Below, one piece after another: positions 21,574-34,036 of a stretch of DNA of 64,000 bases. Position 1 is the stretch's first letter; every line of letters starts with the position of its first letter. A program made the translations under genes and the position numbers. The stretch lies in the NCBI GenBank assembly GCA_037355855.1, contig CM074761.1:3243346-3307345 (forward strand), written 5' to 3'. Origin of the DNA: Pseudo-nitzschia pungens (Eukaryota; Bacillariophyta; Bacillariophyceae; Bacillariales; Bacillariaceae). A model generated the notes under the pieces. It worked only from the letters and a program-made list of their open reading frames with translations, was not told the origin of the DNA and searched no databases.

Positions 21574-23555
21574 TGCAAGCGCTGGTGATGGGTTATTTTA
21601 GAATATCGTAAAAAATTAATGAGGTATCGTAAGTTGTGGGCGACAGACTGAAACGATTATTGCTTTGTTCGTTCATGTAAGAAGTTAGGTTTACCAACAA
21701 TTTTGGAGTGGTCGTGCTTGCAGTGTCATGACACACTGATGCTTCGTTATTTGCTAACAGTCCCGTACCGGTACTGAAACTAATTGAGACCATGTGTCAA
21801 TGTCTTGCGTGATAACCGCTTGGTCGTGGATGGCGACCCCTATGATGAAAACGGTATGTTATTGGACGGTGCAAAAACTAAGACCTATCATTCTTTCAGG
21901 TTGATATTTCGATTTTATTGTCTTCTTCGAAGACAAAAAAAATACGAGTAGTTTCTATTTTTTGCGTACAAGAGACATCGCTTTTTTCGACAAAGATGAC
22001 TGGCTGACTTAACGTGCTGTACTGATAGGACCTGTCTAATTGAATTGAAACAGCAGGTGTTGGATGCTAATTACTGCTGGTATGATACCGGCATTGAAGT
22101 GAAACGAAATCACGGTTCATGTGCAAGAGGTTTTCGCGTAAAAGAGTCTCCATAATAGCAACCATAATCAATCAAAGTCGTTTGAGGTAGTTGATATTGA
22201 TACAGCGTTTTAGCTAATCTTCCTGCTGAAACTCGAACGAACCCTGGTTGTCCTGATTGATTTTTTTGTCTCTCATCCCTTGCAAATTATTATGGCTTTG
22301 CATCCAGAAATGAACTATCATGCTAGGGAAGTAGCGCATCCATGTCTTTCATTTACATTACCATATTTGAGGGTTGTACTCAATGCATGATCATGGCAAG
22401 TGTTTTCTTCCTGTGGGTACTACCCTTATAGAAGTTATTAAGAGAGCGAATTAGACAAGTTTGTTAAAATGCACAGCATTCTACACCTGCTGATACTGCC
22501 TGGTCGCATATACAAGATCTCTTTCCATTTCCAGCTTGCTTAGGTACTCCGCAGGCTAGTAACGGATTCAAAGACAAGGGAAAGATTGATGAAAGTTACT
22601 ACGTGTAGCTGAACGAATATGATTTTTGTGCTTCACTCTTACTCGTACGTGATCCATCTTTTTGTTCGGAGATGAAATCCAAATTGGTTTTTCCATCTGC
22701 TGCACAGCGAGAAGATTTTGAAGAAGTTTCGTCCATCTGTGGAACAAAATCAACATGGTCAATCATCGCTTACCACAACAATGAGCTCCTTTTCGTTCCT
22801 TGAATTGATACAATCCATCATTACGGTGCACTAAGCTACTGGACCTAAAGCAGCAACCATTAATTGTGATTTAGACGACGGTGGTGATGTTGCAATTTTG
22901 AATAGACAATAAGGGGGACCGTGGAGGTAGGCCGCCCGATCAATAGTGCCATCTCCGGTTTTGACAGAAGAGACGCAGTGGAATTTCCGGGGTTTCGCCG
23001 ATAAGATACGACGGAAAGAATGGAAATCTCTGTATCAGTTGCTAGAATCAGAGTCTGTAGTTTCTTCAAAGCTACAAGACGAATCGCTCTGAACACATTG
23101 ATTGTCTTCGGGGATTGACCAATCTTGCAACATACCGACTGAAATTCCGCGAGCACCATTTATTTGACAAACACACACCGGTACGTTGTGCGTGCATTTG
23201 GCGTATTCGGATCACAGATTTGTTGTTGGCAATTTTGTTGAGTACTCAACCATGATACAGAAGCTGCAAGAAAACTGAACAACAAGAAAAATTCAAACCA
23301 CGTATTTATTACTTCGTACACAACATTGACGATTATTGTGTACACGTAGTATCTCCCATGATACTATTTTATTTTGATTTAACCCATTAGATTTGCTGAC
23401 CATCACCAAAATCACCTTGACCTGGGGGTTTATCAATTCCAAACCGTTGCAGAGTATTCCATCATGACAGCATTTTCTCTCGTAGATCAAAACATTGTCA
23501 CCCTTTGTTCCCTCGTTCCGTTCCGAGACTGGAAATCCACCTGCTCGTTTCGGAC
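21574..23555. other. Intergenic, about 2 kb, no confident gene
   Basis: Small open frames at 22860-23159 and 23160-23345 (minus) were examined. They have no motif or convincing start context. Nothing else recognised. Confidence 0.45.
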
Positions 23556-24199
23556 TCATTCATCCTTGCTAGCACCTCGCTTCGGATACTTGCTCGTCCG
23601 GGGGGGAGGAGGTGGCGCGGACTTCCGCTTGCGCGTTTCGCGGGGCTTTGGGGGGTTGACCTTCTTGTCGTTTTTCTTTACCTTCTCGTAATGGTTCGCA
23701 GCGGCCTCGAATTCCTCCGCGTTGAAATCCTCTTCGTCGCCGTCGTCGTACTTGACGTGCCACCTCGGAGCGCTATCCGACTCGTCCGTCCACTGCTCGG
23801 TGATTCTCGCCATAGTAGTTTTTCCTTCCGAATTTCTTGGCGACGCGCTTTCCCACATCCTCGGAGCTTTCCGTGGACGCGGTTTTTTTTGCCCTGGGAT
23901 TTGTCCTCGTAAGTGGACTTTTCGTCGTCCTTTTTGTCTTTCGATTTCTCATCCGACTTTTCTTCGTCTTTGGGTTTTTCGTCCGCTGGTTTCTCGTCCG
24001 ACTTGTCGTCGTCTTTGGATTTGTCATCCGACTTTTCGTCTTCGGGTTTCTCGTCTGACTTGTCGTCTTTCACCTTTTCTGCCGACGTTTCGTCTTCGGA
24101 TTTTTCATCCGACTTTTCGTCTTTGGGTTTCTCCGGTGCGGGTTCCGGAGCAGCGGGCTCTGCGGCAGCAGCCTTGTCTTCGGATTTTGTCTCGGGCAT
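23556..24199 (-). CDS. Tudor-like (YDDGDEED) domain protein with charged repeat N-terminus (two frame breaks)
   Basis: Probably a chromatin- or methyl-mark-associated nuclear protein. Residues 1-105 are almost entirely K, D, E and S in repeats such as DEKSDEKS, DDKSKDD and EKPKDE. Then follow SSEDVGKRVAKKFGRKNYYG, ITEQWTDESDSAPRWHVKYD and DGDEEDFNAEEFE. This is the barrel with a W-x-V-x-Y-D-D-G-D core, frequent in diatom chromatin proteins. A basic, proline-rich tail (PPPPPRTSKYPKRG) closes it. The three parts lie in three frames. One surplus base near the GGC/A8 run (23883-23893) and one after TAC TAT GGC (23808-23817) would give about 213 residues. Sequencing error, true frameshifting or early pseudogene are all possible. 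Confidence 0.68.
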
Positions 24200-25126
24200 G
24201 ATTTCGTAATCAATGCTTCTCTGATTGGCGGCATTACAATCGGGAAATAGAACGGGAAAGCAAGTGAGACATGATGATCGGGTGAGGTCGGCAGAACATA
24301 CCCAGGAGACTTTCTCTTACCTTCGATAAAAATAGTACGGTAGTACTGTATTCGGCCCCGAAGTCAGTGAATATCAGTAACCTTGCTTGCCAGAGGCGAT
24401 TGGTGCCTACCGATTCGATTCTCGATAAGGTATGAGTAATTACGTAGCGGATGGTGAGTTTCGGTTAGTGGAGTCCGATCGTTATTAGCGTTGTACCAGA
24501 CGGTACCGTATTATTACGGAGGGATCGAAAGACGGAAGTTTCGGGTCGACAACAGAGGCATGTAGATCTACCAGTACTCGTAACCGCATCCGAAGCCTTC
24601 GCGAATTGTCTGCCCATATTCGTGCCAAAGATCATTCACTTACCGGTACGGGAAGTTGCCGCATCGAGTAAGTTACTCGAGTCCGCCTTTGCTACCTGTG
24701 CTACACGTAGACTCAATACTATTATACTGTACTTTTTTGTCGTCATCTTCTACGCTATCATTTTACGTATGTTGTACCCTCTCGTACAATTCCTACTGGT
24801 GGGTTGTCAATGAAATTGTCGGCGCGGAGCGTTTTCAGTGTTAAAAATCAAAAAATTGGTTGTTCTCGACGTTGAAAAGAGTCAGTCTGACCCGCCTCCT
24901 CCATTTCCCGGTTTCAATCAGCACATACATATGCTTTATACATCTGATACATATATTTGATCTGAGAACGGTATGTGCGTGTTTCTGTACGGTAAGCACT
25001 AGCAAGCACGATTCTACATTTCGTAACTATTACTCGTACAAGTAACTTACTCGTGATTACTCGTACCGGTAAGGCCTTACTCGTATCAATGTAAGGTTAC
25101 CGTACAGAATTGTTCGTTGTGATGTC
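24200..25126. other. Divergent intergenic region rich in ACTCGTA words
   Basis: Separates two divergently transcribed genes. The right half (about 25022-25110) is dense in TTACTCGTA, ACTTACTCG, TACCGGTA and AAGGTTACCGTA words. No gene seen. Confidence 0.5.
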
Positions 25127-27190
25127 ATGGTTGCAAACTTGCGGGATCACAGATCACAGGATTCAATCAGGCAACAAACCCAAACCACACAACACACTCG
25201 GCACAACACGCGACAATCCACGATGACTTCTACAGCGAATTCGACCAGCCTGCGCCTAACACCGCAGCAACGCGAGGCCGCAGAACGTCGTTCTCGCATG
25301 ACGCAACGACGGGAAGAACTCACAAGCAGAATACGAAAGCAGAAGAAGAGCAAGTACCTGCAAAAGAAACGGGGTTTGCCATGCGGTGATGCGAGTGCAG
25401 CCGGTTCCGCGAGTGGCGGCGGAGCTATCGCCGTGGTGGCCGCCGAATTCAAGAGCATGTTAGAGGCTTACTGTCGGAATCCCACGCCGCCGGAAGGATT
25501 GCTGCCGGCTCTGGAGAACATCGTCGCAAAGACGAACAATGCAAATCATTCCGTCGAGAACCCGCTCGTAGTATTGGAGAATAGCTACGAAAATCTCGCT
25601 CTTGCATTTTTGGAATGTTTGCGGCGGCAAGCAGTGGAAGCGATCGCCAATCAAAATACGGTGTCTTTCCAAAGCATCCTAAGGATTCTTGTGCACTTGA
25701 CTTCGATTTCTTCCGGTGACGGCAGTGGATCATTGACGGCAGCGCCGATGGACTATTACGGGCGCCATCCGTCGACGTGGTCGCAGTTGGTAGTTGCGGA
25801 GTCTTCCCAGACAACAACAACAACAGCAGCAGCAGCAGCAGCAGCAATAACCACAACTCCACAGTCCATTCCGATATCCCCGTCTTGGCTCGAGATATTC
25901 GTGCAATCACTTTCGTCTGGAAAGGAAGTTGAACTGACGAGCCTCGTCTTGGGAAATCTCGTGGGAGACGACGGAGCAGCTCAGAGCGTTTTTCGGGCCG
26001 TAGCCGACGATTTCAAGTCATCGATGATAGCAGGCCTGATTCGATCCGTGTCACCTGCTACCCCAACAGCGGCTTGGACGCTAACAAACATGATTCGAAA
26101 CGATTCTTTTTCTTATGCCAGTACTTACTGCTCGGAGACACTGTTGTCTCCGTCACGTTTGTTGGTATGGCTCCGAGAACCGTTGCTTGTCACTCAGACA
26201 GCGTGGATGATTGCATCATTGACAGCGAGGGAGGAAAGTGCGGTGCACTACCTATGTGCCCACAACCAGAATCCGAATCAACCAGAATGTTCCTTCCTTT
26301 CTACTATTGTACAGTCCATCCAAAATCCATTGCAAAACGATCAGATCGTTCCACTGTTGCAAACCCTCGGCAATATTGCGTGCCACGCACCGTTAGTGAC
26401 ACCGCTCTTGACCCAGACTACACCAACGCTGATCCCGATTTTGCAACACATAATAACAACTACAGCTTCTCGGAACCCCGCCTTGATGAAAGTTGCGTGG
26501 CTCGCGGGATGTCTCTTGGTCGATGTCGGGGTGGAACAACATCCATCTACGACAGTCGCCGCGCCAGCTCTGGTTCCCGCCATAATAAACCGGCTCGGAG
26601 GCAATCAGCAATCGGCGGCAGCATTTCTGACACTGGAAGAAGAGCGTGAATTTGTTTCGGCTTTGTGGAACGCTTTGGATGTGCCACCTACCGCTGATCA
26701 TCAACAGGGACCTCCACAGAACTACCTCTGGACGAATCATGCGTCGCGATCATCACCCATTCAATTGCCATTCGCTCTGGATATTCCGAGACCAACACTG
26801 CAAACACTTGTCCGTCTCATCAAGTCAAACGATAGCGATGCAGTTCTTGCAGCGGTGCATGTCATAGATTTGCTATTGCGGCGAGAAACCGATCGCAATT
26901 TAACAGCAACTCTGCAAGAAGAAGAACTACCTGATGCCCTGGAACGGATTTGCGATTCCGCGTTGGAAGAGGCTGCGGATGTAGCGGCCGAGATCTTGGA
27001 TGACTACTTCTGTAACGATGACCACGGCAATGAAGAGTTTGGGAGTTCGCCCTGGGCCAGTGAACCTCCGACGTCTGCTGGATTCAATTTTGGCGAGCCC
27101 AGTCAAGTGGCAAACGGTATGGGGCGGGGACGAGGCCGGGGCGCAACGATCCCATCATGGATGATGAATCAACAAAACAATTCTTCCTAA
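25127..27190 (+). CDS. Importin-alpha-like armadillo-repeat protein
   Basis: Likely nuclear import adaptor that links cargo localisation signals to importin-beta, 687 residues (655 if the ATG at 25223 is used). That second ATG is attractive because the first 32 residues are Gln/Thr/His-rich and look like leader DNA. An importin-beta-binding-like basic segment (RREELTSRIRKQKKSKYLQKKR, about 61-82) is followed by armadillo repeats with the expected landmarks: AAWTLTNMIRND, TAWMIASLTAREE, LQTLGNIACHAP and KVAWLAGCLLVD. An acidic region (EILDDYFCNDDHG) precedes a tail with GRGRGRGATIPSWM. It is longer than the usual 510-560 residues, and several repeats are diverged, so it may be a paralogue rather than the main importin-alpha. 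A Thr/Ala run sits at about 227-240. Confidence 0.78.
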   Translation: MVANLRDHRSQDSIRQQTQTTQHTRHNTRQSTMTSTANSTSLRLTPQQREAAERRSRMTQRREELTSRIRKQKKSKYLQKKRGLPCGDASAAGSASGGGAIAVVAAEFKSMLEAYCRNPTPPEGLLPALENIVAKTNNANHSVENPLVVLENSYENLALAFLECLRRQAVEAIANQNTVSFQSILRILVHLTSISSGDGSGSLTAAPMDYYGRHPSTWSQLVVAESSQTTTTTAAAAAAAITTTPQSIPISPSWLEIFVQSLSSGKEVELTSLVLGNLVGDDGAAQSVFRAVADDFKSSMIAGLIRSVSPATPTAAWTLTNMIRNDSFSYASTYCSETLLSPSRLLVWLREPLLVTQTAWMIASLTAREESAVHYLCAHNQNPNQPECSFLSTIVQSIQNPLQNDQIVPLLQTLGNIACHAPLVTPLLTQTTPTLIPILQHIITTTASRNPALMKVAWLAGCLLVDVGVEQHPSTTVAAPALVPAIINRLGGNQQSAAAFLTLEEEREFVSALWNALDVPPTADHQQGPPQNYLWTNHASRSSPIQLPFALDIPRPTLQTLVRLIKSNDSDAVLAAVHVIDLLLRRETDRNLTATLQEEELPDALERICDSALEEAADVAAEILDDYFCNDDHGNEEFGSSPWASEPPTSAGFNFGEPSQVANGMGRGRGRGATIPSWMMNQQNNSS

Positions 27191-27291
27191 CTTCTAGTTT
27201 TGACGCCAAAGTACACGTGTAACTGCAAGAATGGTTTATTGCATTTCTTCTTCGTCATACTGCCGCCGCAGTAGAGTTCTATTTAGATTGA

Positions 27292-30200
27292 CTAGCTAAT
27301 GACACATTTGTCCGATTGTCCCTTAATCAGTTCGTCCATTTCCTTTTCTGATAGCCCTCCACCTATTCGCTTCCGTACGTCCCAAAAATCGGAAAGTTTT
27401 TGATTCGCCACGTCCCGTCGGATGTAAAATAAAATGTACGCCGACGAGTCAACAACGTCTCTGCTATGGATCTCGTAAACCTGGGCATCGTTAAAGAGTC
27501 GCCACTGGCCGTCAATATCTGATTTCAAGGAAGCAACGTAGTGGCCTCCCGATAGCGCGCCTTGATGGTGCACCACTCCGTAAAGATCGTACAGTTTCTC
27601 TCCACGACCATTATCATCGTTCATGTGCGAAGAGGCATCCTCCTCGTTTTCATCTTCCAACGCAGTGCCTTCCTCGTCTTTGTCGGAGGCTCCATTCTCG
27701 TTATTTGAACTCTCTCCTTTCGCTTCATCCTTTTCGGATGGTCTGATTGAACCATCCGTGGCCATGATTCTGGAAAGATCCAAACCTTCCACAGGAAATT
27801 GTACGAAATCACGAAGCTTTCTTCTCATGTGTTGCGTAAATTGAAAGCGCTTCAATTGAATAATGACTACAGGTGGAAGTCTCCAGAGGCTCATCCTTTT
27901 CGTCTGAACTTGGAAATCTTTACACTTCGAGCAGTAGGCTTCTGGGATCTTTTCTTCTTCCGCAAACGCATCCAAACAATCCTCCAAAGTTACAACGTCA
28001 CCTTGGCCTTTCTTTAAGCCAACACCACAGGAGACGTGGTTTTTAATTTCAACCCCCGGTACACGACCGCGCATAGAAGTAGCTTTTCCAGAAGGGGAAG
28101 CATCGGCCTGTTTACAACGGGTGCCAAATCCAGCTGTTGCAACATCGACAGCGAAATGCCAGTCGATCGCAATACTGTCCCCATTCGCGACGACGGTTGG
28201 ATTTCCGTCGTCTGGAACTAAACAACCAATGCAGCACTCATACCATGGGCACTTGGCACATCGACGTCCTTCCCTTGATGTCAAACGTAAGCGGAAACCG
28301 TAGCGCGGTACAGTTCCGGCAGAGACTTCTTCGGTGTCCGATGTGGCTTTTTCCAGATTTTGACGAATCTCTGCTTTTGTCATCCTTTTCTCGGTACCTG
28401 CGTCATTCGGTATTGTTTGATTGTCCACAGAGGGAGACTCTGTTTTAGTCAAGAACTTCAACGCACCGGGATGAACCAAAGGTTGAAGATGTTGAGCAAC
28501 GACATCATAGATGTGACTTCCCGTTAAATTATCCAGATTCGCCACTCTAAGTAGAAGAGGCGTCCCAAAAACCCTATGGGTCAATGGATGAATGAGTTCT
28601 TTCGAAAGCAATTCTGCTCTCCTTTGCGCAAATGCCAAGAAAGCACGAGATTCTGCATCATCCGCGCTTGTATCATCAGTTTCGCAGCCCTTCTCCTCGC
28701 TACTTTCCTGTTGCTCCTCCTCTTGAGAATCAGTCGTCGACTTTTCGGGCAGCGGATCCAATCCATATACATGCAGCAAGGGGAGTTCGCCGGTTTCTCT
28801 ATTTTGCAAGTCTGGCAACCGCCAAAGGTTCGGTGCTATCTTGAAGATGAAGCCTTCTCTCATGTCAACTATGGCCATGTTTTCAGCCATTCTCGCATAC
28901 GTGCGACTTCGTTTTGAGATATCTTCATCAGTTTCAGTTTCACACTGTTTAATGCCGTCGCTTTTTTCTGGATCATCTGATGCATTGTCATTTGTCACTT
29001 GTTCATCTGCATGTATGACCTTCGCAAGACTGATCAAAACATCATAGAGGGTGCCATTATTATGGACGCGAACAGAGTATTTTGTAATACCAACGCCTGG
29101 CTTACTTGAGTAAAAAATCAAAGAAACAGGGATGGTGTCGTCTTCAGGTAGCGGAAGCTGCAAGAAGGAAAATGGTTCGAATCTGGCACTTTCGTACTTG
29201 CATGACTTGCATTTCAGAAGACTCTTGTATTGACCAGTGAACATAGCCACTACGATAGACATTTCTCGTTTTAAATGATTTGACCACCAAATATCTGCCA
29301 ATTCACTATCGGGGCGTCCATCGGAATCTGGTGCCTCGATATAAGGTTTGTTTTGGATTCTGTTCAGATCCTCCGACAGACCTCCAAGTATAAAGGCAAG
29401 CAACTCTTGCGCATCATGTTGCTCGTTTCCGGCAAAATGTTCATTGAATTTTCCGAGCGCTTCTTTGAAAGTCTTTGGTGTCAATGCCGGTGCATTGACA
29501 GGGAAATACGATCCTGGAGCTGTGACACGCTTCTGCTGATGCACTGTTGGCTGCTGATTGAATCTCTTCCAAATGCTGCTGATAAGCACTGCACTCACTT
29601 GCGCAAGTTGGCCTTCGTAACCAAGCGGGTTTGTCGTGTTGATATCGTTCAAGTAACATTTAGATGTGAAGTAATCTCGAAAAATCGGTGTATGGCTTAG
29701 ACATTGAACGGAAGAGTTCAAGTAGCAAGTGTTTCCCATATTGTACAAACCAACGATGCCGTCACCTGTTTCCATCGTAGTCGAGTCACCCTTCTTGAAG
29801 GTCCAGTTTGTCCCATCAAGACCACGAGGCCACTGGCCTGTTTCTTCGTTCTTCAGTTCCAAAAGAAGTGCGATATTTGCACTACCATTTTGATCAACGC
29901 TAATCCGGTTTTTTCGCTGATCGTCAAGACTGCAATCTACATCAAGCAACCAATCCTTCTTTCCATTCTGGTCTTCTTCATCCGACGATTCCATCACCCA
30001 TAGACGGCACATGTCTGGATTGGCATCCAACTCTTTGCAGACATGGATCAATAACATACGTATCGGGCTTACTCGACTTACAGGGACACCTTGCTGAAAG
30101 GGACGGGCTTCACCACGGGAAACAGAGTCGCACAAAAACATGGTGACAAAAATGGGATAAAGCTCAAGTTCATTCTCGGTACGCAAAGACATTTGCCGTC

Positions 30201-32635
30201 CACGGCTATTTGGAACCGCAGATGTGGGCGTTCCACTGTTGTAAGGTACAACCATTCTACTGATTGGTGGGCCTCCATCGTACCAGGCTTGGAGGGCGGA
30301 CCAACCTAGAGGTGGAAGGATTTCATAATCACGCTGCCACCTTATACCCACGCGAAGAGCTAAGCTTCCATTTTCCCTCAATAACTTAGTATTATTGATT
30401 TGCCCGAGTCGCCGTGGTCCACTACTATTGCTAGACTTGTCACGGAGGTCTTCACGGTCCTCCTTTGTGTTACCAACAACTTCCACCAATTCGGTCCACG
30501 ACTTATACCACATGTTATCAACAAGATACCAAACGGTTCCTCTTGGTCCTCGCCGGCTTACATCAGTGTGCGGATATCTCATTCGATGGCGTTCTTGAAT
30601 AATCTTGACTAACAAAAACTCAAGGCTGGCATGCTTAGGCGGAACCCCAAACATGACACCCGCAACTAGACGTATGTCAATGATTAATGGTCCCAGTCTG
30701 TGTCGAGCATAATTCTTCGTCTCTTTATGCCAATTCAAGAATTGCTCTTCCGTCACTGTGTCATCCTTAGATTCGATCGTCTGCAAGAAATAGTCTACCA
30801 AGTCTTTGACAGGAACCTTCACGGAGTCGTCAAACGTTTCTTGAGAACTTGATTGTGGCAGAAGTCCAAGGTACACCGCCGAAGATTCGGTTACCATCAC
30901 ATCGGTAGAATCATCCGATTCATCTCTTTCTTTGTCGCTGTCGTCGGCAATCTCCCATTTTGGACGGTCAACAGCTTTTCGAAAGTCCAAGTGTGCACAT
31001 AAGCAAGCCAAAAATTCTCCCAAATCAGCTCGATTCAAAACTTCACTTCCCCGCTTGCAAAAGAGCTGCATGATCCATTTGACAAGGGATTTGTCCTTGT
31101 CTTTCGATCGCAGAGACATTCCACCAAACTGCAAGACATGATACAAGTCCCAATAGCTCGTATTTGTTTCTTCGTCGTCTTTCGCTTCATCGTCCTCGTC
31201 ATCGAACTCTTCCGACTTGTCAAGAAGCGAGGACGATTTTGCAATGGATTCGAAAATCATTTCCGCGATTTCTCTTGGCAGATATCCACCATGACCCATG
31301 TCTTCGCTTGGGCCGCAGACTTTTCTGTAAAACGCATTTGGTGGTATGACGTGTTTGGGTGCATTGGAGTTCGTGCCGCTCATTCTTCTAGCATTGGCGT
31401 TGGTGTTGTTGTTGTTCCCGCCGTCTTCATTGACGGCTGCAGACATGGGATCACCCTTAATGATCGTCGCAGTAGACTCCACTAGAGAGTGAAACCGTCG
31501 TTTGATTTCAAAGAGCCTGTATTCGGCTAGGTAATACTTTTCGCAAAGTTCTGGTAGCCACCGCCGTTGTCGATCCATTTTTTTCAAAAGGACGGCGGCA
31601 GAATCCGGTAAGTTCTTGCCGATGCCGACAGCTACCGTTTCACCGTGGTCGTCGCCTGCTCCTTTTGTCAACGCTGCGGGCATTATCTGCTTGCGATAGC
31701 GTGGCCATCCAATCGAGCAGAAAATGTGATGGTGTTGGAATGTACGACATGGTTTGGGATATTGCTTCTCGGAACTCCCTACTCGTGAGAGGACTATTTG
31801 GATTGGTGAACATCTGGCTCAAGATGTCCTTCATAGGGGAGCTCTTGTAGGATTCGTCTCCATAGACATCGGCCATAAATCGATGAATGGTGTCACGACC
31901 GACTACCGAATTTTTTTGGTACCCATCGTAGACCAAAAACATCAGCTGAGACATACTTATGATGGCAGGATCATCACCAGAAAAACTCGGGATCATGTCG
32001 GGATCATTTTGACCTTGCAGGTCCCAATATTTCTGACAAACCGCAAAAAATACGACCAAATCCGGGATGGTGATGAGTTGAGTTGATGAAAACGGCATCG
32101 ATACTGATTGAGAAGAGGACCCCGTCGAAGACAATTTGTTGTGCAACGCGTAGATCAAACAATCAAACAGACCCATGTGCCCCCCTTGTCCGGTGTGAGG
32201 TTGGGCACAAGAGGGCACCAAGAATCTAAGAAAGGTCATTTTGTCGAGCATAAGGGACCGAGTCGAAAGCAGAGATTTCCAGGCGTTACGAATCGGAGAA
32301 GGGATCTGGTCTTCTTTGTCGATCGAGTCTACCGAGTATTGCACGTCCATCTTTTTCATCAACATCATCGCTTGCTGGACACCGCCGTTTTTCATTTTCG
32401 CTGGCATCATCCCTGGGACAAATGTCATTGCTTGAAACAATCGTTCTGTTTTCTCCTCACACGCCAGGTTTAAATCCTCGACTTGTTCCTTTGTCAAGGA
32501 ATGACCGGCTGTCTCCTGCTCCGTTTGGAACGTGACGACACCGGATACGATTCTCTTCACTCGATCCTCGCCCAGCACGTTGCACGCCACGGGCACGGGC
32601 ATCAAGCTCGAAAGCTGACATTTCAGGCCAGCCAT
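27292..32635 (-). CDS. USP32-like ubiquitin carboxyl-terminal hydrolase with C-terminal CaaX box (frame break)
   Basis: Cysteine protease that removes ubiquitin from proteins. The first part (32635 to about 31710) is helical and EF-hand-like. The rest (about 1,470 residues) has an acidic region, a DUSP domain (GTVWYLVDNMWYKSW ... PPLGWSALQAWYDGGP), a ubiquitin-like stretch, and the USP core. The Cys box is GLYNMGNTCYLNSSVQ, followed by EQHDAQELLAFILGGL and the His box HHQGALSGGHYVASL. Two CxxC pairs (KCKSCK and SKCKD) fit the zinc ribbon. The last four residues are CVIS, a prenylation signal. Human USP32 has the same order: EF-hands, DUSP, USP, CaaX. The two parts are one base out of phase near 31703-31712. 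Dropping one base reads through as PRYRKQIMPAALTKG, so I treat them as one gene of about 1,780 residues. Confidence 0.85.
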
Positions 32636-34036
32636 GATTCAGCTCGATATGTTTCGGGTCGTTGTTGCGGTTCCGGTCTCCAACGATTCGTGTGAGAGCG
32701 TGGATGAAAAAAAAGATTGGGGCGAAGTCTCCCTCGTCTGTTCGAACGGAACAAAGGAAGGTTTCGTCTTCTGGGTTAAAAACGTAGACAAAAGAACAGC
32801 TCTGTCGAGTTTATACTATGTTGAACGCCACCTAGAGTGATCTCGACCCGAGCTAGGAGCAAGACTCTTTTCGACTCTCTGGTGTGATTGGTTCTTGGTT
32901 GATCGATTCTGGGATGTGGGCTGTGGGTGAGAACGGCGAACGGCGAACGGCGGGAAGTCGAGAGTGTCGTTGTGACCTCCCCTTTGGAAAACTAGATCCG
33001 ACATGATCAGAGAAGTGCAGTAAGTTATTCACCGTACGTTGCGTATCATTATGATCGCGCGGAATATTCTCAATTTTACAAATAAGTAGTTGTACTCGTA
33101 CTTGTCATTACAGTACCGGTATGTGACCTCGCATGCTCGTGCCAGTAGACAGAAAAAAATTAAATACGAACTACGGTATGCAAACCCATAACTTGTTCTA
33201 GATATTAAAATTACTTCTTGTTTGGTACGTCTAAGAAGGCTAGTTGTAAGTTACGAAATGCAACACTGCAACGTTAAGTCGAAATCAACTTTGGCGATAC
33301 ACATTTTTGGCTAATGCAGACGAAAAAAGGCCTGACGAGCGACGTTGTTGTCAGAACGATACTAGTCGCTCGTACAAACGAAGATCTTTCTACTCGTTCT
33401 TGTTTTTGTGTACTCCGTAATAAAAAAGGTAGTAACCTTACTCGTAGTAGTAGTTCTTCGTTAGTCCTTCTGGCAGAGGTGAGTTGCACTCCTGGGAAAA
33501 GAGAGAATTCGAGCATCACAGTATGCTGTAGGCAGGAAAACAATCAATCAATTAAATGTCCCATGATGTTGCAGCTGAATGTGACAAAGATGAATGGGCA
33601 GTAGTACTACTAGTACTAGTAGTGCTGCTGTGAGGAGGGAATCTGGAATGACCATGTTCGATGTACTGTACAAGTGGTAAATCCGCTGACCCAATCAAGT
33701 GGCAAAATGGTCCAAACCATGCACAACACAGCAATATTGGCGTGTGGAAGCAGGAAAGGGACGCACATAAATAGTGGTGGTACTCTACTACGTCAAACAA
33801 TCTTCCTCCCCTTCAATGCTGTGCTCCCTGCAACCAAAAAATACTACTGCTGTAATTGACACTTTACATACATTCTTACTAACAGTATGAATTCTTATTT
33901 TTTAGTAATATACATTAGGCACTGAAACAGATAGATAGATACCAGCACAAGTTTCAAGTTTTTTGTATAGAGCCTTTGCAGCACATCTTCGGTACTAGGG
34001 CATGGCAATGTTTATGGGTGCTGCTTGCAACACGTA
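32636..34036. other. Intergenic, no gene seen
   Basis: Contains short words AACCTTACTCGTAG and AGTAGTACTACTAGTACTAGTAG (about 33600-33625). No recognisable coding sequence. Confidence 0.5.

Noticed and set aside
22860..23345. Small minus-strand frames
   Set aside because: Unrecognised, short, and without splice or composition support. One is hydrophobic but AT-driven.
31640..32635. Independent 331-codon gene upstream of the deubiquitinase
   Set aside because: Its last codons run one base out of phase into the next frame, where PRYRKQIMPAALTKG continues sensibly. USP32-type proteins also have such an N-terminal part, so it is merged.
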